Positions 1 to 9,259 of a DNA stretch of 64,000 bases are shown here, piece after piece. This DNA is from Limnobaculum eriocheiris (GTDB lineage Bacteria; Pseudomonadota; Gammaproteobacteria; Enterobacterales; Enterobacteriaceae). The translations under genes were made by a program, and so were the position numbers. Under the pieces are notes generated by a model, which saw only the letters and a list, made by a program, of their open reading frames with translations, ran no database searches and was not told the origin of the DNA. The stretch covers positions 29,121-93,120 of the forward strand of contig NZ_JAJNAG010000010.1 of assembly GCF_021010575.1 (NCBI RefSeq), written 5' to 3'. Within the stretch, counting starts at the first letter, position 1. Every line of letters starts with the position of its first letter.

Positions 1-3000
1 ACTGATGATTCAACGCCTGCACTGAGTGGTAAAGCGGAGAAAGACAGCACCGTCAACGTATACGATGGCGAAACCCTGCTGGGAACGACTATTGCCGACA
101 GCAACGGTCAGTGGACCTTCACTACCGATGCCCTGACAGAAGGTGAGCATAAGTTCCACGTTACTGCTACTGATAAAGCCGGTAACGTCAGTGATAAATC
201 TGATGACTTTGTACTGACAATGGACTACACCAAGCCAGATGAAAGCCTGTTGGCAATTACCGGCGTGGACGACAAAGTTGGTCTTATCACCGGTAACGTA
301 GCTAATGGTGGTGCTACTGATGATACACGTCCAACCATCAGCGGTACTGGTACTAAGGGTGATCTGATCACGGTCTACAGCAAAGACAGTACCGGCAACC
401 ATGTGATTGGTTCTGCAACGGTGGATGCTGACGGCAAGTGGTCAATGCAACCGGCAACGGCACTAACGGAAGGCCTGAACGACCTGACCGCTGTTGAAAT
501 AGATGCAGCAGGCAACGCTACCGATCCAAGCGCTAAATACAGCATTAAGCTGGATACTGCGATACCAACGACTCTGGCTAAGATCACCGATATCACTGAA
601 GATACCGGCGTATCTGATAAAGACTTTATCACTAAAGATAAAACACTGCTGATTGGCGGTAGTCTGAATGGTGAAGTTTTACCGGATAACCAGAAGGTAC
701 AGATTTCTCTGGATAACGGTGCCTCCTGGCATTATGCCACCCTGAGCGAAGACCGTATGCGTTGGTCCTATGACAACACATCAGTAGATCTGATGGACGG
801 TTCTTATACGTTCCAGGCGCGAGTTGTTTCTGAATCAGGTGTTGCAGGTACAACAGGTAGTCAAGTGGTTGTTATCGACACCACTGGCCCAACCAACACC
901 ACCACGGTGGATCTGGATCCGGCCAGTGACTGGGGTGACTATAGTGATGACAACATCACCGGTCTTGCCACACCAACCATCAACGGTAAGGTCAGCGCCG
1001 GTAGCGATTCGTTCAGCAAACTGACAGTTACCCTGTTCGATGATAAGAACAACGATGGCAAACTGGATGCAGGCGATACCGTCTTCCAGACCGGCATTAA
1101 GGTCAATGCAGATGGTACCTGGACAACCGATCTGCCAAGCCTGCAGGATGGTTCTTATAAACTGAAAGGGATTGTTGTTGATGAAGCGGGCAACTTGCAA
1201 ACTTCAACAGCAGGTAAGCTGATTGGCGCTCATGGTGGTACCGACGATCTGGTGATCAAGTCCAATATGCGTAGTGCACTGGTCGGTGAAAAACCGGGTG
1301 ACAACGCAGGCTGGATGATTACCAACGTGGGTGACTTTAACGGTGATGGTATCGATGACTTCTTCGTTACTGCACCAAACGCAGATACGCCTAGCAGTAA
1401 CCTTGGTAAGTCATATCTGATTTATGGTACCGGCGCTGGTCTGCCAAACCTGACGCATCTGGGTGCACTCACCCCGAGCCAGGGACTGATCATCACCAAC
1501 ACCGACACTAACTATACGCAGGAAGGTATGGTGGCGACCAACATCGGTGACTGGAACGGTGACGGCTATGATGATATCGCAGTAGGTAGCCACGTTCAGG
1601 ATACCATGTTCATCATTTACGGCGGTGCGCAGGGTACTTACACTAACGGCACGCTGGATATGAAGACCATCATGGCTGGCGATAACACCCATGGTTTCTC
1701 CATCTCTAACCGTAACCCGGTTACCGGACACGGTGTTGACGCCTGGATGTTCTACGGTATTACCGCAGCTGACGTTGATGGTGATGGTTATAAAGACCTG
1801 ATCTTTAACAACAACAGTGGTGGTACTTACAGTAGCGGCTGGCACTCAGGCTCAGTACAAATCATCTACGGCGGTAAAACGCTGGCAGATGGCAGTGACT
1901 GGTCAAATATTTACATGAAGTACCTGGGTACTGGTGGTCTTGAATACGGTTCGTACTATGTACCGACCACTGACCTGACTAAAGAAACTCTGACGAACAA
2001 TGTCCGTAATACCACAGTGGCCTTTGCCGGCACTGATGATAACGACATGGGTTCCTATATGGGCTCTGTGGGTGACGTTAACGGTGACGGCATTGAAGAC
2101 TTCTTCATGCTGGGTACTGACGGCAGAACTCACTACCTGGTCTACGGTAAAGAGGGTGGATACGGTCAGATAATGGATCTGGGTAAATTCCGTGATGGTG
2201 TTGATGGCGTACGCTTTGTAACCAATGACTATGACTATCTGGTTGACCGCTGGTACGGCTACCACATGGTGACTCGCCTTGGTGATATTAACAGTGATGG
2301 CATTGACGACTTTGCCTTTGGTTTACCAAACAGCAACGTTGATAGGACGGTAGTGGTTTACGGTAAGCAAGGCGGTCTGGGCTTCCAGTCTATCGGATTA
2401 CCAAGTGCTGCGAATGGCGCAGTTCCTGCCGGAACCAAAGCCTTCACCGCAGCAGACGGTATGATCATTCTGAACGCTGGTTCATCACTGACCAACTGGA
2501 GTAAATCAAGCGCTCTGTTTGGCGCAGCGCTGGCAGGCGGCGGAGACCTTAATGGTGACGGTATTGCCGACTTCGTTATTGGTGCACCGAAGGTCACTGC
2601 CAACGGTAAGAGTGAGTGTGGTGCGATCTACGTGATCTACGGTCAGGCAGATAACTATCTGACCGGTTCACCGGTGGTATCAATCAATACGTTAATCAAT
2701 GACCCAAGTAAGGGCTATGTGATTTACGGTGAGAAAGCCGGTGAACATCTGGGTCAGTCAATCACGCTGGGCGACTGGAACGGTGATGGCCTGTTGGATA
2801 TCGCAAGTAGTGCGCCAGAAAGTAATGTGTATGCCCGTAATCCTGACGGTTCAGAAGACAGAACCCACGGTGGTAACAGCTCCGGTGCAGCATACATTTA
2901 CTACTCGAAGGTAGACTTCACCAAGGTCTATACCACCGGTGACGACATCCTGATCGCAGATGGTAAAGGTATCGACGGTAAGCCAGTTGACCATGACCTG

Positions 3001-3480
3001 ATCCTGGGTGGTGCAGGAAACGACATCATTCTGGGTATCAGTACCGGTGACTTTGCTAACGGCGGTGCAGGCAACGATACCATCCATGTAGCCTCTCTGG
3101 ACTTCCTGTCAGTGAACGGCGGCAGTGGTATCGATACGCTGGTTCTGGACGGTAATGACTTAGTCCTTAACCTGGGTGCCCTGCAGGCTAAGGTGCAGAA
3201 CTTCGAGAAGTTCGACCTGGGCAGCGGCCATAACACATTGACGGTTAAGCTGGATGATGTTCTGCGCATGGGTTCAGAAGAGTTGGCCATTAAGAGCGGT
3301 GATAAAGCGATTGTTGTTGAAGGCGAAACTGGCAGCACCCTGAAATTAGAAGGCGCAGGCCAGTGGGCAATGACACAGAGCAATTATCAGCATGACGGCC
3401 ATACCTATAACGTATGGAGCATGAGCACCTCAGGCGTCGAAGTTCTGGTAGAAGAAACCGTAACACCAATCATCATGTAA
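1..3480 (+). CDS. Large type I-secreted adhesin, C-terminal part (5'-truncated by the window)
   Basis: The frame is open from base 1, so the gene starts upstream; 1159 residues are visible. Residues 1 to about 410 are bacterial Ig-like repeats (recurring D-x-x-G-x-W and D-x-A-G-N motifs). An EF-hand-like calcium loop (DDKNNDGKLDAGD) lies near residue 350. Residues about 440-940 carry seven FG-GAP motifs of the form GD-x-NGDG-x-DD (near bases 1330, 1550, 1770, 2070, 2280, 2545 and 2770), the number expected for one seven-bladed integrin-alpha-like propeller. Residues about 1003-1050 carry RTX-like GGAGND motifs, followed by a C-terminal region typical of type I secretion signals. Cysteine is almost absent, as usual for such adhesins. 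It is likely a surface or biofilm adhesin exported by an ABC/MFP/TolC system encoded elsewhere. The architecture is directly visible; the adhesive role is inferred. Confidence 0.85.
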   Translation, partial: TDDSTPALSGKAEKDSTVNVYDGETLLGTTIADSNGQWTFTTDALTEGEHKFHVTATDKAGNVSDKSDDFVLTMDYTKPDESLLAITGVDDKVGLITGNVANGGATDDTRPTISGTGTKGDLITVYSKDSTGNHVIGSATVDADGKWSMQPATALTEGLNDLTAVEIDAAGNATDPSAKYSIKLDTAIPTTLAKITDITEDTGVSDKDFITKDKTLLIGGSLNGEVLPDNQKVQISLDNGASWHYATLSEDRMRWSYDNTSVDLMDGSYTFQARVVSESGVAGTTGSQVVVIDTTGPTNTTTVDLDPASDWGDYSDDNITGLATPTINGKVSAGSDSFSKLTVTLFDDKNNDGKLDAGDTVFQTGIKVNADGTWTTDLPSLQDGSYKLKGIVVDEAGNLQTSTAGKLIGAHGGTDDLVIKSNMRSALVGEKPGDNAGWMITNVGDFNGDGIDDFFVTAPNADTPSSNLGKSYLIYGTGAGLPNLTHLGALTPSQGLIITNTDTNYTQEGMVATNIGDWNGDGYDDIAVGSHVQDTMFIIYGGAQGTYTNGTLDMKTIMAGDNTHGFSISNRNPVTGHGVDAWMFYGITAADVDGDGYKDLIFNNNSGGTYSSGWHSGSVQIIYGGKTLADGSDWSNIYMKYLGTGGLEYGSYYVPTTDLTKETLTNNVRNTTVAFAGTDDNDMGSYMGSVGDVNGDGIEDFFMLGTDGRTHYLVYGKEGGYGQIMDLGKFRDGVDGVRFVTNDYDYLVDRWYGYHMVTRLGDINSDGIDDFAFGLPNSNVDRTVVVYGKQGGLGFQSIGLPSAANGAVPAGTKAFTAADGMIILNAGSSLTNWSKSSALFGAALAGGGDLNGDGIADFVIGAPKVTANGKSECGAIYVIYGQADNYLTGSPVVSINTLINDPSKGYVIYGEKAGEHLGQSITLGDWNGDGLLDIASSAPESNVYARNPDGSEDRTHGGNSSGAAYIYYSKVDFTKVYTTGDDILIADGKGIDGKPVDHDLILGGAGNDIILGISTGDFANGGAGNDTIHVASLDFLSVNGGSGIDTLVLDGNDLVLNLGALQAKVQNFEKFDLGSGHNTLTVKLDDVLRMGSEELAIKSGDKAIVVEGETGSTLKLEGAGQWAMTQSNYQHDGHTYNVWSMSTSGVEVLVEETVTPIIM

Positions 3481-3492
3481 TTGAGTGACTAA

Positions 3493-3516
3493 AGTGACCG
3501 CTATTTAGCGGTCACT
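3493..3516 (+). other. Perfect hairpin between adhesin and OmpA-family gene
   Basis: AGTGACCGCT and AGCGGTCACT form a perfect 10-bp stem with loop ATTT, 12 bases after the adhesin stop. No T-tract follows, so it looks more like an RNA-processing or stability element than an intrinsic terminator. It lies inside an outer inverted repeat, TGAGTGACT (3482-3490) with AGTCACTCA (3548-3556), the latter just before the ribosome binding site of the next gene. Confidence 0.6.
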
Positions 3517-3566
3517 CTGGAACACTTTATCTAATTTTCAGTGAGTAAGTCACTCAGGAGTAAAAA

Positions 3567-4571
3567 ATGTTTAGGAAAAATAAAATATCACAAGTCAGTC
3601 AATCATCAGCGTGGTTACGTGCATCAGCAGTAGGTTTGATCACTGCTCTATTCGCTTTTAATGTTATGGCCAGAGGTGCGGTAGACAGTGACACGATGAT
3701 CATTAATTCTATGGATGAATCATCTAATATCCCGGAAGTTTCAACACCGGGACCTGCCGTCATTATGAAGCAGACTGGTTTACAGTATCTACCCGTTGGT
3801 AACATTGGTGATTCACTGTCCCAGATCGTTTTCTATAACCCTAAAAGAGCTAACAATGGCGGTGTTGGCGTTGCCAATATCTATGTAGATCGTGAGTTTC
3901 AGGGCGCGATAAGAAGCGGTCAATTTAGCGTATTTTGTCTGGTACCCGGAAAAAACATTATTGAGGTCTATCAAAATGATGCGCCCAACTATACGGGCAA
4001 AGCAGCACCTAAAACTATGGCCAGTTTAAAGGGGGGGAAAACCTATTTTGTTGAAACTAATCCCGATCAAAATACAGGTACTCCGGTATCAGTAAACCGC
4101 GTCGCCGCCGAAAGCCAACTGTTTGGCTATAAGAGTAGCGCGACTATTAACCGGGCTTCAGCAGTCAAACCCTGTGAGTATGTTGGCGGTATGTCACAGT
4201 TAGGTAATGTACTGTTCAGCTTTGCCGGTAATAAAGTATCGGATATAGAATCCGGTGGCATAAATATCGTTAAAAATATGGCAAAACATATTAATAGTCT
4301 GCCTCAAATTCAACGAGTGAATATTGTGGGTCATGCTGACCCAATTGGTACACCGGAATTTAACCAGAAACTGTCAGAACAACGGGCAGAAACCGTGAAG
4401 AAATTACTGATATCCTACGGTGTACCAGGGTCAGTACTGTTTACCAGCGGTGAGGGAGCTAATAACCCAACGGTAAATTGTGACAGTCTGGAGAGCAAAG
4501 AGCGCAACTACTGTAACCGGGCAAACCGTCGGGTAGATGCTTTGATTAAAACCAATGATAGTGCGGAATAA
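3567..4571 (+). CDS. OmpA-family outer-membrane/peptidoglycan-binding protein, adhesin partner
   Basis: This 334-residue protein has a hydrophobic N-terminal segment (about residues 18-35), likely a signal peptide. A middle region (about 60-190) is of unassigned fold. Residues about 205-330 form an OmpA-like peptidoglycan-binding domain, with NIVGHADPIGT, the LSEQRAETVK helix and a final NRRVD. Four cysteines in the C-terminal half could form disulphides. The start has an upstream CAGGAG. It follows the adhesin by 86 bases and is probably co-transcribed. OmpA-domain proteins also occur in adhesin operons such as the Shewanella bpfA locus, where they are thought to assist export or anchoring. 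The domain call is firm; the link to the adhesin is from context. Confidence 0.8.
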   Translation: MFRKNKISQVSQSSAWLRASAVGLITALFAFNVMARGAVDSDTMIINSMDESSNIPEVSTPGPAVIMKQTGLQYLPVGNIGDSLSQIVFYNPKRANNGGVGVANIYVDREFQGAIRSGQFSVFCLVPGKNIIEVYQNDAPNYTGKAAPKTMASLKGGKTYFVETNPDQNTGTPVSVNRVAAESQLFGYKSSATINRASAVKPCEYVGGMSQLGNVLFSFAGNKVSDIESGGINIVKNMAKHINSLPQIQRVNIVGHADPIGTPEFNQKLSEQRAETVKKLLISYGVPGSVLFTSGEGANNPTVNCDSLESKERNYCNRANRRVDALIKTNDSAE

Positions 4572-4594
4572 AATCCGTTAACCCACCGAATAAG

Positions 4595-4622
4595 AAACCG
4601 GCCTGAAAATCAGGCCGGTTTT
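4595..4622. terminator. Bidirectional rho-independent terminator
   Basis: AAACCGGCCTG and CAGGCCGGTTT form an 11-bp stem with loop AAAAT, followed by TTATTTT on the plus strand and preceded by an A-rich stretch. It sits between the convergent OmpA-family gene and adeP and can serve both. Confidence 0.85.
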
Positions 4623-4634
4623 ATTTTCATCAGA

Positions 4635-5969
4635 TTAATGATCGACAAAAATAATCTTAATCAAAAACAGTAAAGCAACAATCAGTACGCAAGGGCTGAT
4701 TTCTCTCCAACGACCAACACCCGCTTTCATTACGCAATAAGAGATAAAGCCTAAAGCAATCCCTTCGGTAATGGAGAACGTAAACGGCATCATGACCGCG
4801 GTAATAAACGCCGGCGTTGCTTCCGTTAAATCGTTCCACTTCACGCGAGACAGGCTGGAGGTCATCAGAACCCCCACATAAATCAACGCTCCGGCAACCG
4901 CATAAGGCTGAACCATTTTAGCCAGCGGCGACAGGAAAATAACCAGCAGGAACAACAGACCAACCACCACTGCCGTCAGCCCGGTTCTCCCGCCAACCGA
5001 AACGCCGGAAGAGCTTTCAATATAGGTAGAGATAGAAGACGTTCCCAGATAAGCACCAGCGGTAGAAGTAATACTGTCGACCATAAGTGCCTGCTTCATG
5101 CGCGGAAACTTACCGTTTTCATCCGCCAGTCCAGCCTTATCGGTTACCGCAATTAAAGTACCAGAAGAGTCAAACAGGTTAATCAGCATAAAGGAGAATA
5201 TTATTCCGGCTAAACCGACATCCAGTGCTCCTTTTACATCTACCTGGCCAACAATACTGGCAATGCTCGGCGGTGCAGAGAATATGCCCTGATAGGTTAC
5301 ATCCCCCACCAGCAGGCCAATTCCCGTAGTAACCACAATAGAGATCAGTACTGCTGCATGAATATTTTTTGCCGCCAGTACTGCAATAATAAAGAAGCCT
5401 AAAATACCTAACGCAACATTTAGAGAGGTCAGATTACCAACCGCCACCAGCGTATCCGGATTCGGAACAATAATACCGGCGTTTTTTAGCCCCATCATAC
5501 CGATAAACAGACCAATACCGCTGGTAATACCAACCCGCAGACTGACCGGAATACTGGAGATCATCCAGTAGCGAATTCGAAACAGCGTCAACAACAGAAA
5601 ACCAAATGAACCCCAGAAAATAGCCCCCATAGCAACTTGCCATGAATGCCCCATCGCCCCGACAACCACGAAAGCAAAAAAGGCGTTTAACCCCATGGCC
5701 GGCGCCAGCGCAACAGGAAGGTTAGCTAAAACCCCCATAAAGATGCTGCCAAATGCAGCAACCAGACAAGTGGTAACAAAAACCGCTTCGGTATCCATTC
5801 CTGCTACCCCTAAAATTTGAGGGTTAACAAAAACGATATAAACCATAGTTAAAAAGGTGGTAAAGCCAGCTACAATCTCAGTTCTTATGGTTGTACCATG
5901 TTGATTTAACTGAAATATGCGCTCTAGTAATCCTTGCCCATTAGCAGGTCCAGAAACTGGTTTGTTCAT
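4635..5969 (-). CDS. adeP: Adenine permease AdeP (NCS2 family)
   Basis: This 444-residue polytopic inner-membrane protein aligns along its whole length with E. coli AdeP (formerly YieG/PurP; 445 aa, compared from memory). It shares the N-terminal GFTTFLTMVYIVFVNP segment, the LAPAMGLNAFF motif and the C-terminal SITEGIALGF segment. AdeP is a high-affinity proton-driven adenine importer feeding purine salvage. The multiple hydrophobic segments fit the 14-TM NCS2 fold. It is divergent from yieH, as these genes neighbour each other in E. coli. A PurR-box-like sequence lies about 60 bp upstream. The paralogous guanine/hypoxanthine permeases are the main alternative, but similarity to AdeP is clearly higher. 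Confidence 0.92.
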   Translation of the reverse strand: MNKPVSGPANGQGLLERIFQLNQHGTTIRTEIVAGFTTFLTMVYIVFVNPQILGVAGMDTEAVFVTTCLVAAFGSIFMGVLANLPVALAPAMGLNAFFAFVVVGAMGHSWQVAMGAIFWGSFGFLLLTLFRIRYWMISSIPVSLRVGITSGIGLFIGMMGLKNAGIIVPNPDTLVAVGNLTSLNVALGILGFFIIAVLAAKNIHAAVLISIVVTTGIGLLVGDVTYQGIFSAPPSIASIVGQVDVKGALDVGLAGIIFSFMLINLFDSSGTLIAVTDKAGLADENGKFPRMKQALMVDSITSTAGAYLGTSSISTYIESSSGVSVGGRTGLTAVVVGLLFLLVIFLSPLAKMVQPYAVAGALIYVGVLMTSSLSRVKWNDLTEATPAFITAVMMPFTFSITEGIALGFISYCVMKAGVGRWREISPCVLIVALLFLIKIIFVDH

Positions 5970-6029
5970 TTTGATATCCGGGAAAAAGATGAAGTAATAG
6001 AAAACTAAGCCGCTACATATACCAAAATA

Positions 6030-6045
6030 CGCAATCGATTACATG
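6030..6045 (-). promoter_or_regulatory. Candidate PurR operator upstream of adeP
   Basis: ACGCAATCGATTACAT matches 12 of 16 positions of the PurR consensus ACGCAAACGTTTGCGT, including the central CG. It lies 61-76 bp upstream of the adeP start, a plausible operator position for a purine permease gene. This is motif evidence only. Confidence 0.45.
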
Positions 6046-6169
6046 ATTTATTTATGTTTTTATCATTAAGTTCTGACCCTGGCGGGTCATTTTGCACTAC
6101 AAACAATATGATAAGTATCAAAAAATTCAAAATAAACAAAGATCTATCATTTTTTAAAACAGTGTTTTA

Positions 6170-6201
6170 ATATGTAAGATGCCACGTGGCATGAAACATA
6201 T
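6170..6201. promoter_or_regulatory. 32-bp interrupted palindrome upstream of yieH
   Basis: A perfect 14-bp palindrome, ATGCCACGTGGCAT (6179-6192), is flanked symmetrically by ATATGT (6170-6175) and ACATAT (6196-6201) with three-base gaps. It ends 24 bases before the yieH start codon. The symmetry suggests a dimeric-repressor operator or an mRNA leader hairpin. I do not recognise the regulator. Confidence 0.5.
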
Positions 6202-6225
6202 TGGTCACTTGTAAAGGAATAAATT

Positions 6226-6894
6226 ATGCAACCGGTTGAATGCGTGCTGTTTGATAGTGATGGCACCTTAGTAGACAGCGAGATTTTATGTTGTGAATCT
6301 TTTTCTAACGTTTTTAAGAGCTATGGCATTCCGCTTTCTACAGAAGAGTGCATAAAACAGTTTAAGGGTACCAATCTTTATAAAGTGTTTGCTCAAGTCA
6401 GGGAGACTTATGGTCTCGAGCAGCCTGACGAAAAACTGGAGAAAGAGTACCGGCAGGATATGGCGCGGTTGTTCGAACTGAGCCTGAAGCCTATTGAAGG
6501 GATCCGTCCTTTGTTGGAAGGCATTACGGTGCCTATGGCCGTTGTTTCTAATGGTCCGGTCAGTAAAATGCAACACTCTCTGGGGTTAACCAAACTGATC
6601 GATTTCTTTGGCGACCATCTGTATAGCGCTTTTGATATTCAGCGTTGGAAACCCGATCCGGCACTGTTGGCATTTGCCTGTGACGGTCTCGATATCCCAT
6701 TGGAAAAATGCATTTTAGTTGAGGACTCGATCGCAGGTGCCCATGCGGGTATTGCTGCCGGTATTCCGGTATTTTACTACTGTGCCGATCCACACAACCA
6801 GCCAATCAATCACCCTCTGGTCACCACGTTCTATAATATGAATGAACTACCAGAATTATGGAAAGGAAGAGGCTGGAATATTTATCAGCCGTAA
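6226..6894 (+). CDS. yieH: HAD-family phosphatase YieH (6-phosphogluconate phosphatase type)
   Basis: This 222-residue HAD-superfamily hydrolase matches E. coli YieH in length and sequence. Motif I is LFDSDGTLVDSE (residues 8-19), with the nucleophilic Asp at the start and the acid/base Asp two residues on. Motif II is the SNG at about residue 108. The motif III lysine is in RWKPDPA at about 145. Motif IV is EDSIAGAHAG at about 166. The C terminus, including ELWKGRGW, is strongly YieH-like. E. coli YieH dephosphorylates 6-phosphogluconate in vitro; the physiological role is uncertain. It is divergent from adeP as in E. coli. AAAGGA precedes the start codon. Confidence 0.9.
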   Translation: MQPVECVLFDSDGTLVDSEILCCESFSNVFKSYGIPLSTEECIKQFKGTNLYKVFAQVRETYGLEQPDEKLEKEYRQDMARLFELSLKPIEGIRPLLEGITVPMAVVSNGPVSKMQHSLGLTKLIDFFGDHLYSAFDIQRWKPDPALLAFACDGLDIPLEKCILVEDSIAGAHAGIAAGIPVFYYCADPHNQPINHPLVTTFYNMNELPELWKGRGWNIYQP

Positions 6895-6902
6895 AATTGA
6901 TT

Positions 6903-6945
6903 TACCGCCCTGTTTTAGCTGAATTCCAGTTTTAAAAGGGCGGTA
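6903..6945. terminator. Hairpin after yieH, probable terminator
   Basis: TACCGCCC (6903-6910) pairs with GGGCGGTA (6938-6945) around an AT-rich loop, eight bases after the yieH stop. The plus strand lacks a T-run directly after the stem, so terminator function is probable rather than certain. Confidence 0.5.
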
Positions 6946-7007
6946 TTAGTAGCATTCTGAGGTTGTATATTAAACACTTACCCTAATGTCACCCTAGCAG
7001 GTCAAAC

Positions 7008-8252
7008 ATGCCAACAGAAGATCCCGACACGATAGAACTTTCTTCGCCAGTTAACTGGCAGAGAAACTTGATGGTGGTCTGGATTGGATGTTTTCTCACC
7101 GGCGCAGCCTTTAGTCTGGTGATGCCTTTCTTACCCTTATATATAGAACAACTCGGCATAACTGGCCACCGTGAACTGAATTTATGGTCAGGTCTGGTTT
7201 TTAGTATCACTTTTTTATTTTCTGCTCTGGCTTCACCTTTTTGGGGTGGATTAGCAGATCGTCGTGGCCGAAAACTGATGCTGCTTCGTTCAGCGCTGGG
7301 TATGGCAATTATTATGGTACTAATGGGGCTTGCTCAAAATATCTGGCAGTTCCTTGGTCTGCGCGCAATGTTAGGGGTATTAGGAGGGTTTGTACCCAAT
7401 GCCAATGCGCTAATTGCTACTCAGGTACCCCGTAATCGCAGCGGATGGGCACTGGGAACCTTATCAACCGGTTCCGTTAGTGGCGCACTGTTAGGACCAC
7501 TGATTGGTGGTTTTCTGGCTGACCGTTATGGCCTGAGGCCGGTATTCTTTATTACCGCCAGCGTACTATTTATCTGTTTCCTGCTTACCTGGTATGCGGT
7601 TAAAGAGCAGTTCACCCGCGTTCATAAAAAAGACATGTTAAGTGGACGACAAGTTTTTGCCTCTCTGAATAAACCCAGGCTGGTATTAGGGCTGTTTGTT
7701 ACCACCCTGATTATTCAGGTCGCTACCGGCTCTATTGCACCAATTCTGACCCTGTATGTGCGTGAAATTTCTAATAATATCGAGAATCTTGCCTTTATTA
7801 GCGGATTTATTGCTTCCGTTCCAGGATTTGCCGCCCTGTTGAGTGCACCACGATTGGGGAAATTGGGCGATCGCATAGGCCCGGAGCGCATTTTGATAGC
7901 TATGCTGATTTTCTCCATTCTGGTACTGATACCCATGGCGTTTATGCAAAACCCATGGCAGCTGGCAGCATTGCGTTTTCTACTGGGGATAGCTGATGGT
8001 GCGCTGTTACCTGCGGTACAAACTTTGCTAATTTATAACTGTAACAATCAGGTAGCCGGACGTATATTTAGCTATAACCAATCATTTCGTGATATCGGCA
8101 ACGTCAGTGGCCCACTTTTGGGTTCCAGCGTGGCAGCAACCCTCGGATTTCGTGCAGTATTTATCGTTACTGCTATAGTGGTATTGTTTAATGCCGTTTA
8201 CTCTTACTGGTTTCTGGCAAGAAAAGTACATAAGCCGCCATCGGAAGAGTAA
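7008..8252 (+). CDS. mdtG: MFS multidrug efflux transporter MdtG
   Basis: This 414-residue MFS transporter is near-collinear with E. coli MdtG (YceE, 408 aa). Shared segments include [17 protein letters not shown] (TM1), the loop 2-3 motif [28 protein letters not shown] and the late [15 protein letters not shown]. Twelve hydrophobic segments are visible. MdtG is a DHA1-type proton antiporter linked to fosfomycin and deoxycholate tolerance when overexpressed. In E. coli it lies elsewhere on the chromosome, so its position between yieH and yieP is a rearrangement. It appears to be a single-gene unit. Confidence 0.9.
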   Translation: MPTEDPDTIELSSPVNWQRNLMVVWIGCFLTGAAFSLVMPFLPLYIEQLGITGHRELNLWSGLVFSITFLFSALASPFWGGLADRRGRKLMLLRSALGMAIIMVLMGLAQNIWQFLGLRAMLGVLGGFVPNANALIATQVPRNRSGWALGTLSTGSVSGALLGPLIGGFLADRYGLRPVFFITASVLFICFLLTWYAVKEQFTRVHKKDMLSGRQVFASLNKPRLVLGLFVTTLIIQVATGSIAPILTLYVREISNNIENLAFISGFIASVPGFAALLSAPRLGKLGDRIGPERILIAMLIFSILVLIPMAFMQNPWQLAALRFLLGIADGALLPAVQTLLIYNCNNQVAGRIFSYNQSFRDIGNVSGPLLGSSVAATLGFRAVFIVTAIVVLFNAVYSYWFLARKVHKPPSEE

Positions 8253-8536
8253 TTTGTATCCTAAAGGGTATCTCATTCGATAAAACGATTATCTGAGATT
8301 CATTGTTTATCCCAAAGACCAAAAAGTTTATCCACAAATCGTTCAGGTAGATAACGCCCATCTTATTTAACTGGATTAAACACGTTATCGATTGTGTGTG
8401 ATCATAATATGGTGAAGAGTTTGTTATTTTATCGACCTTTATGGGATAAAATGAGATGTTCATCTCTGAATAACAAAAAATAATTATTAAAAATCAAATA
8501 GTTTATATTGATAACCGCGAAAGGATACTTAACATA

Positions 8537-9256
8537 ATGCAATTTAATGTTCAGCAGCAGGCTGCCCATCGAAATCTGTCTTACCTGGTTGCAGAGAAGA
8601 TAGCGCACCGCATTTTGTCTGGCGAATTTGCAGCAGAAAGCATACTGCCGGGTGAAAATGAACTCTGTGAAATTTATAGCGTTAGCAGAACCGCTATCAG
8701 AGAAGCCGTAAAAATGCTTACCGCTAAAGGAATGTTACTTGCCCGACCGCGGATTGGTACGCGGGTTATGCCAAAGTATTACTGGAATTTTCTCGATAAA
8801 GATCTGCTTTCATGGTGGATTAGTAAAGATAACTTTTTTGAAGTCACTCAGCACTTTGTGGTATTACGCCGGGCGTTAGAGCCTCAGGCAGCCGCTTTGG
8901 CTGCAATCTACGCCAGCAATGAACAACGTTATCAACTCTCTCTTTTAATGGCTGAAATGCGTTCATTACATAAAAATTTTGATGCCGAAAAATGGATTCA
9001 GGTAGATACGGAATTCCATAAGCTTATCTACAATGCCAGCTGTAATCCGCTTTTAACATCATTCTCCAGCCTGTTTAGTTCGGTCTATCAAACCTATTTC
9101 AGGTCGGTTACCAATAATGAAGTTATCAAGCTGGAACACCATCAATCTATTGTTGATGCTATTCTAAAAAAAGATAGTGCTGAAGCACTTAAGGCCACGC
9201 AGGAATTATTAGAAAAAGATATTAAGATCTACAATATTGAATTAACCGCAGGATAA
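8537..9256 (+). CDS. yieP: GntR/FadR-family transcriptional regulator YieP
   Basis: This 239-residue regulator has an N-terminal winged helix (about residues 14-80; PGENELCEIYSVSRTAIREAVKML is broken here as PGENELCEIY then SVSRTAIREAVKML) and a C-terminal FCD all-helical domain with putative metal or ligand residues. It aligns with E. coli YieP, sharing the unusual RPRIGTRVMP turn, WNFLD and LTSFSSLF segments. AAAGGA precedes ATG with suitable spacing. hsrA starts three bases after the stop, so the two form an operon, the arrangement known from E. coli next to rrnC. The effector is not known to me; regulation of hsrA is a reasonable guess. Confidence 0.88.
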   Translation: MQFNVQQQAAHRNLSYLVAEKIAHRILSGEFAAESILPGENELCEIYSVSRTAIREAVKMLTAKGMLLARPRIGTRVMPKYYWNFLDKDLLSWWISKDNFFEVTQHFVVLRRALEPQAAALAAIYASNEQRYQLSLLMAEMRSLHKNFDAEKWIQVDTEFHKLIYNASCNPLLTSFSSLFSSVYQTYFRSVTNNEVIKLEHHQSIVDAILKKDSAEALKATQELLEKDIKIYNIELTAG

Positions 9257-9259
9257 TGA

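Noticed and set aside
1300-2830. Regular DNA repeats as a CRISPR-like or tandem array
   Set aside because: The periodicity comes from protein FG-GAP motifs at irregular spacing within one open frame, not from direct DNA repeats with spacers.
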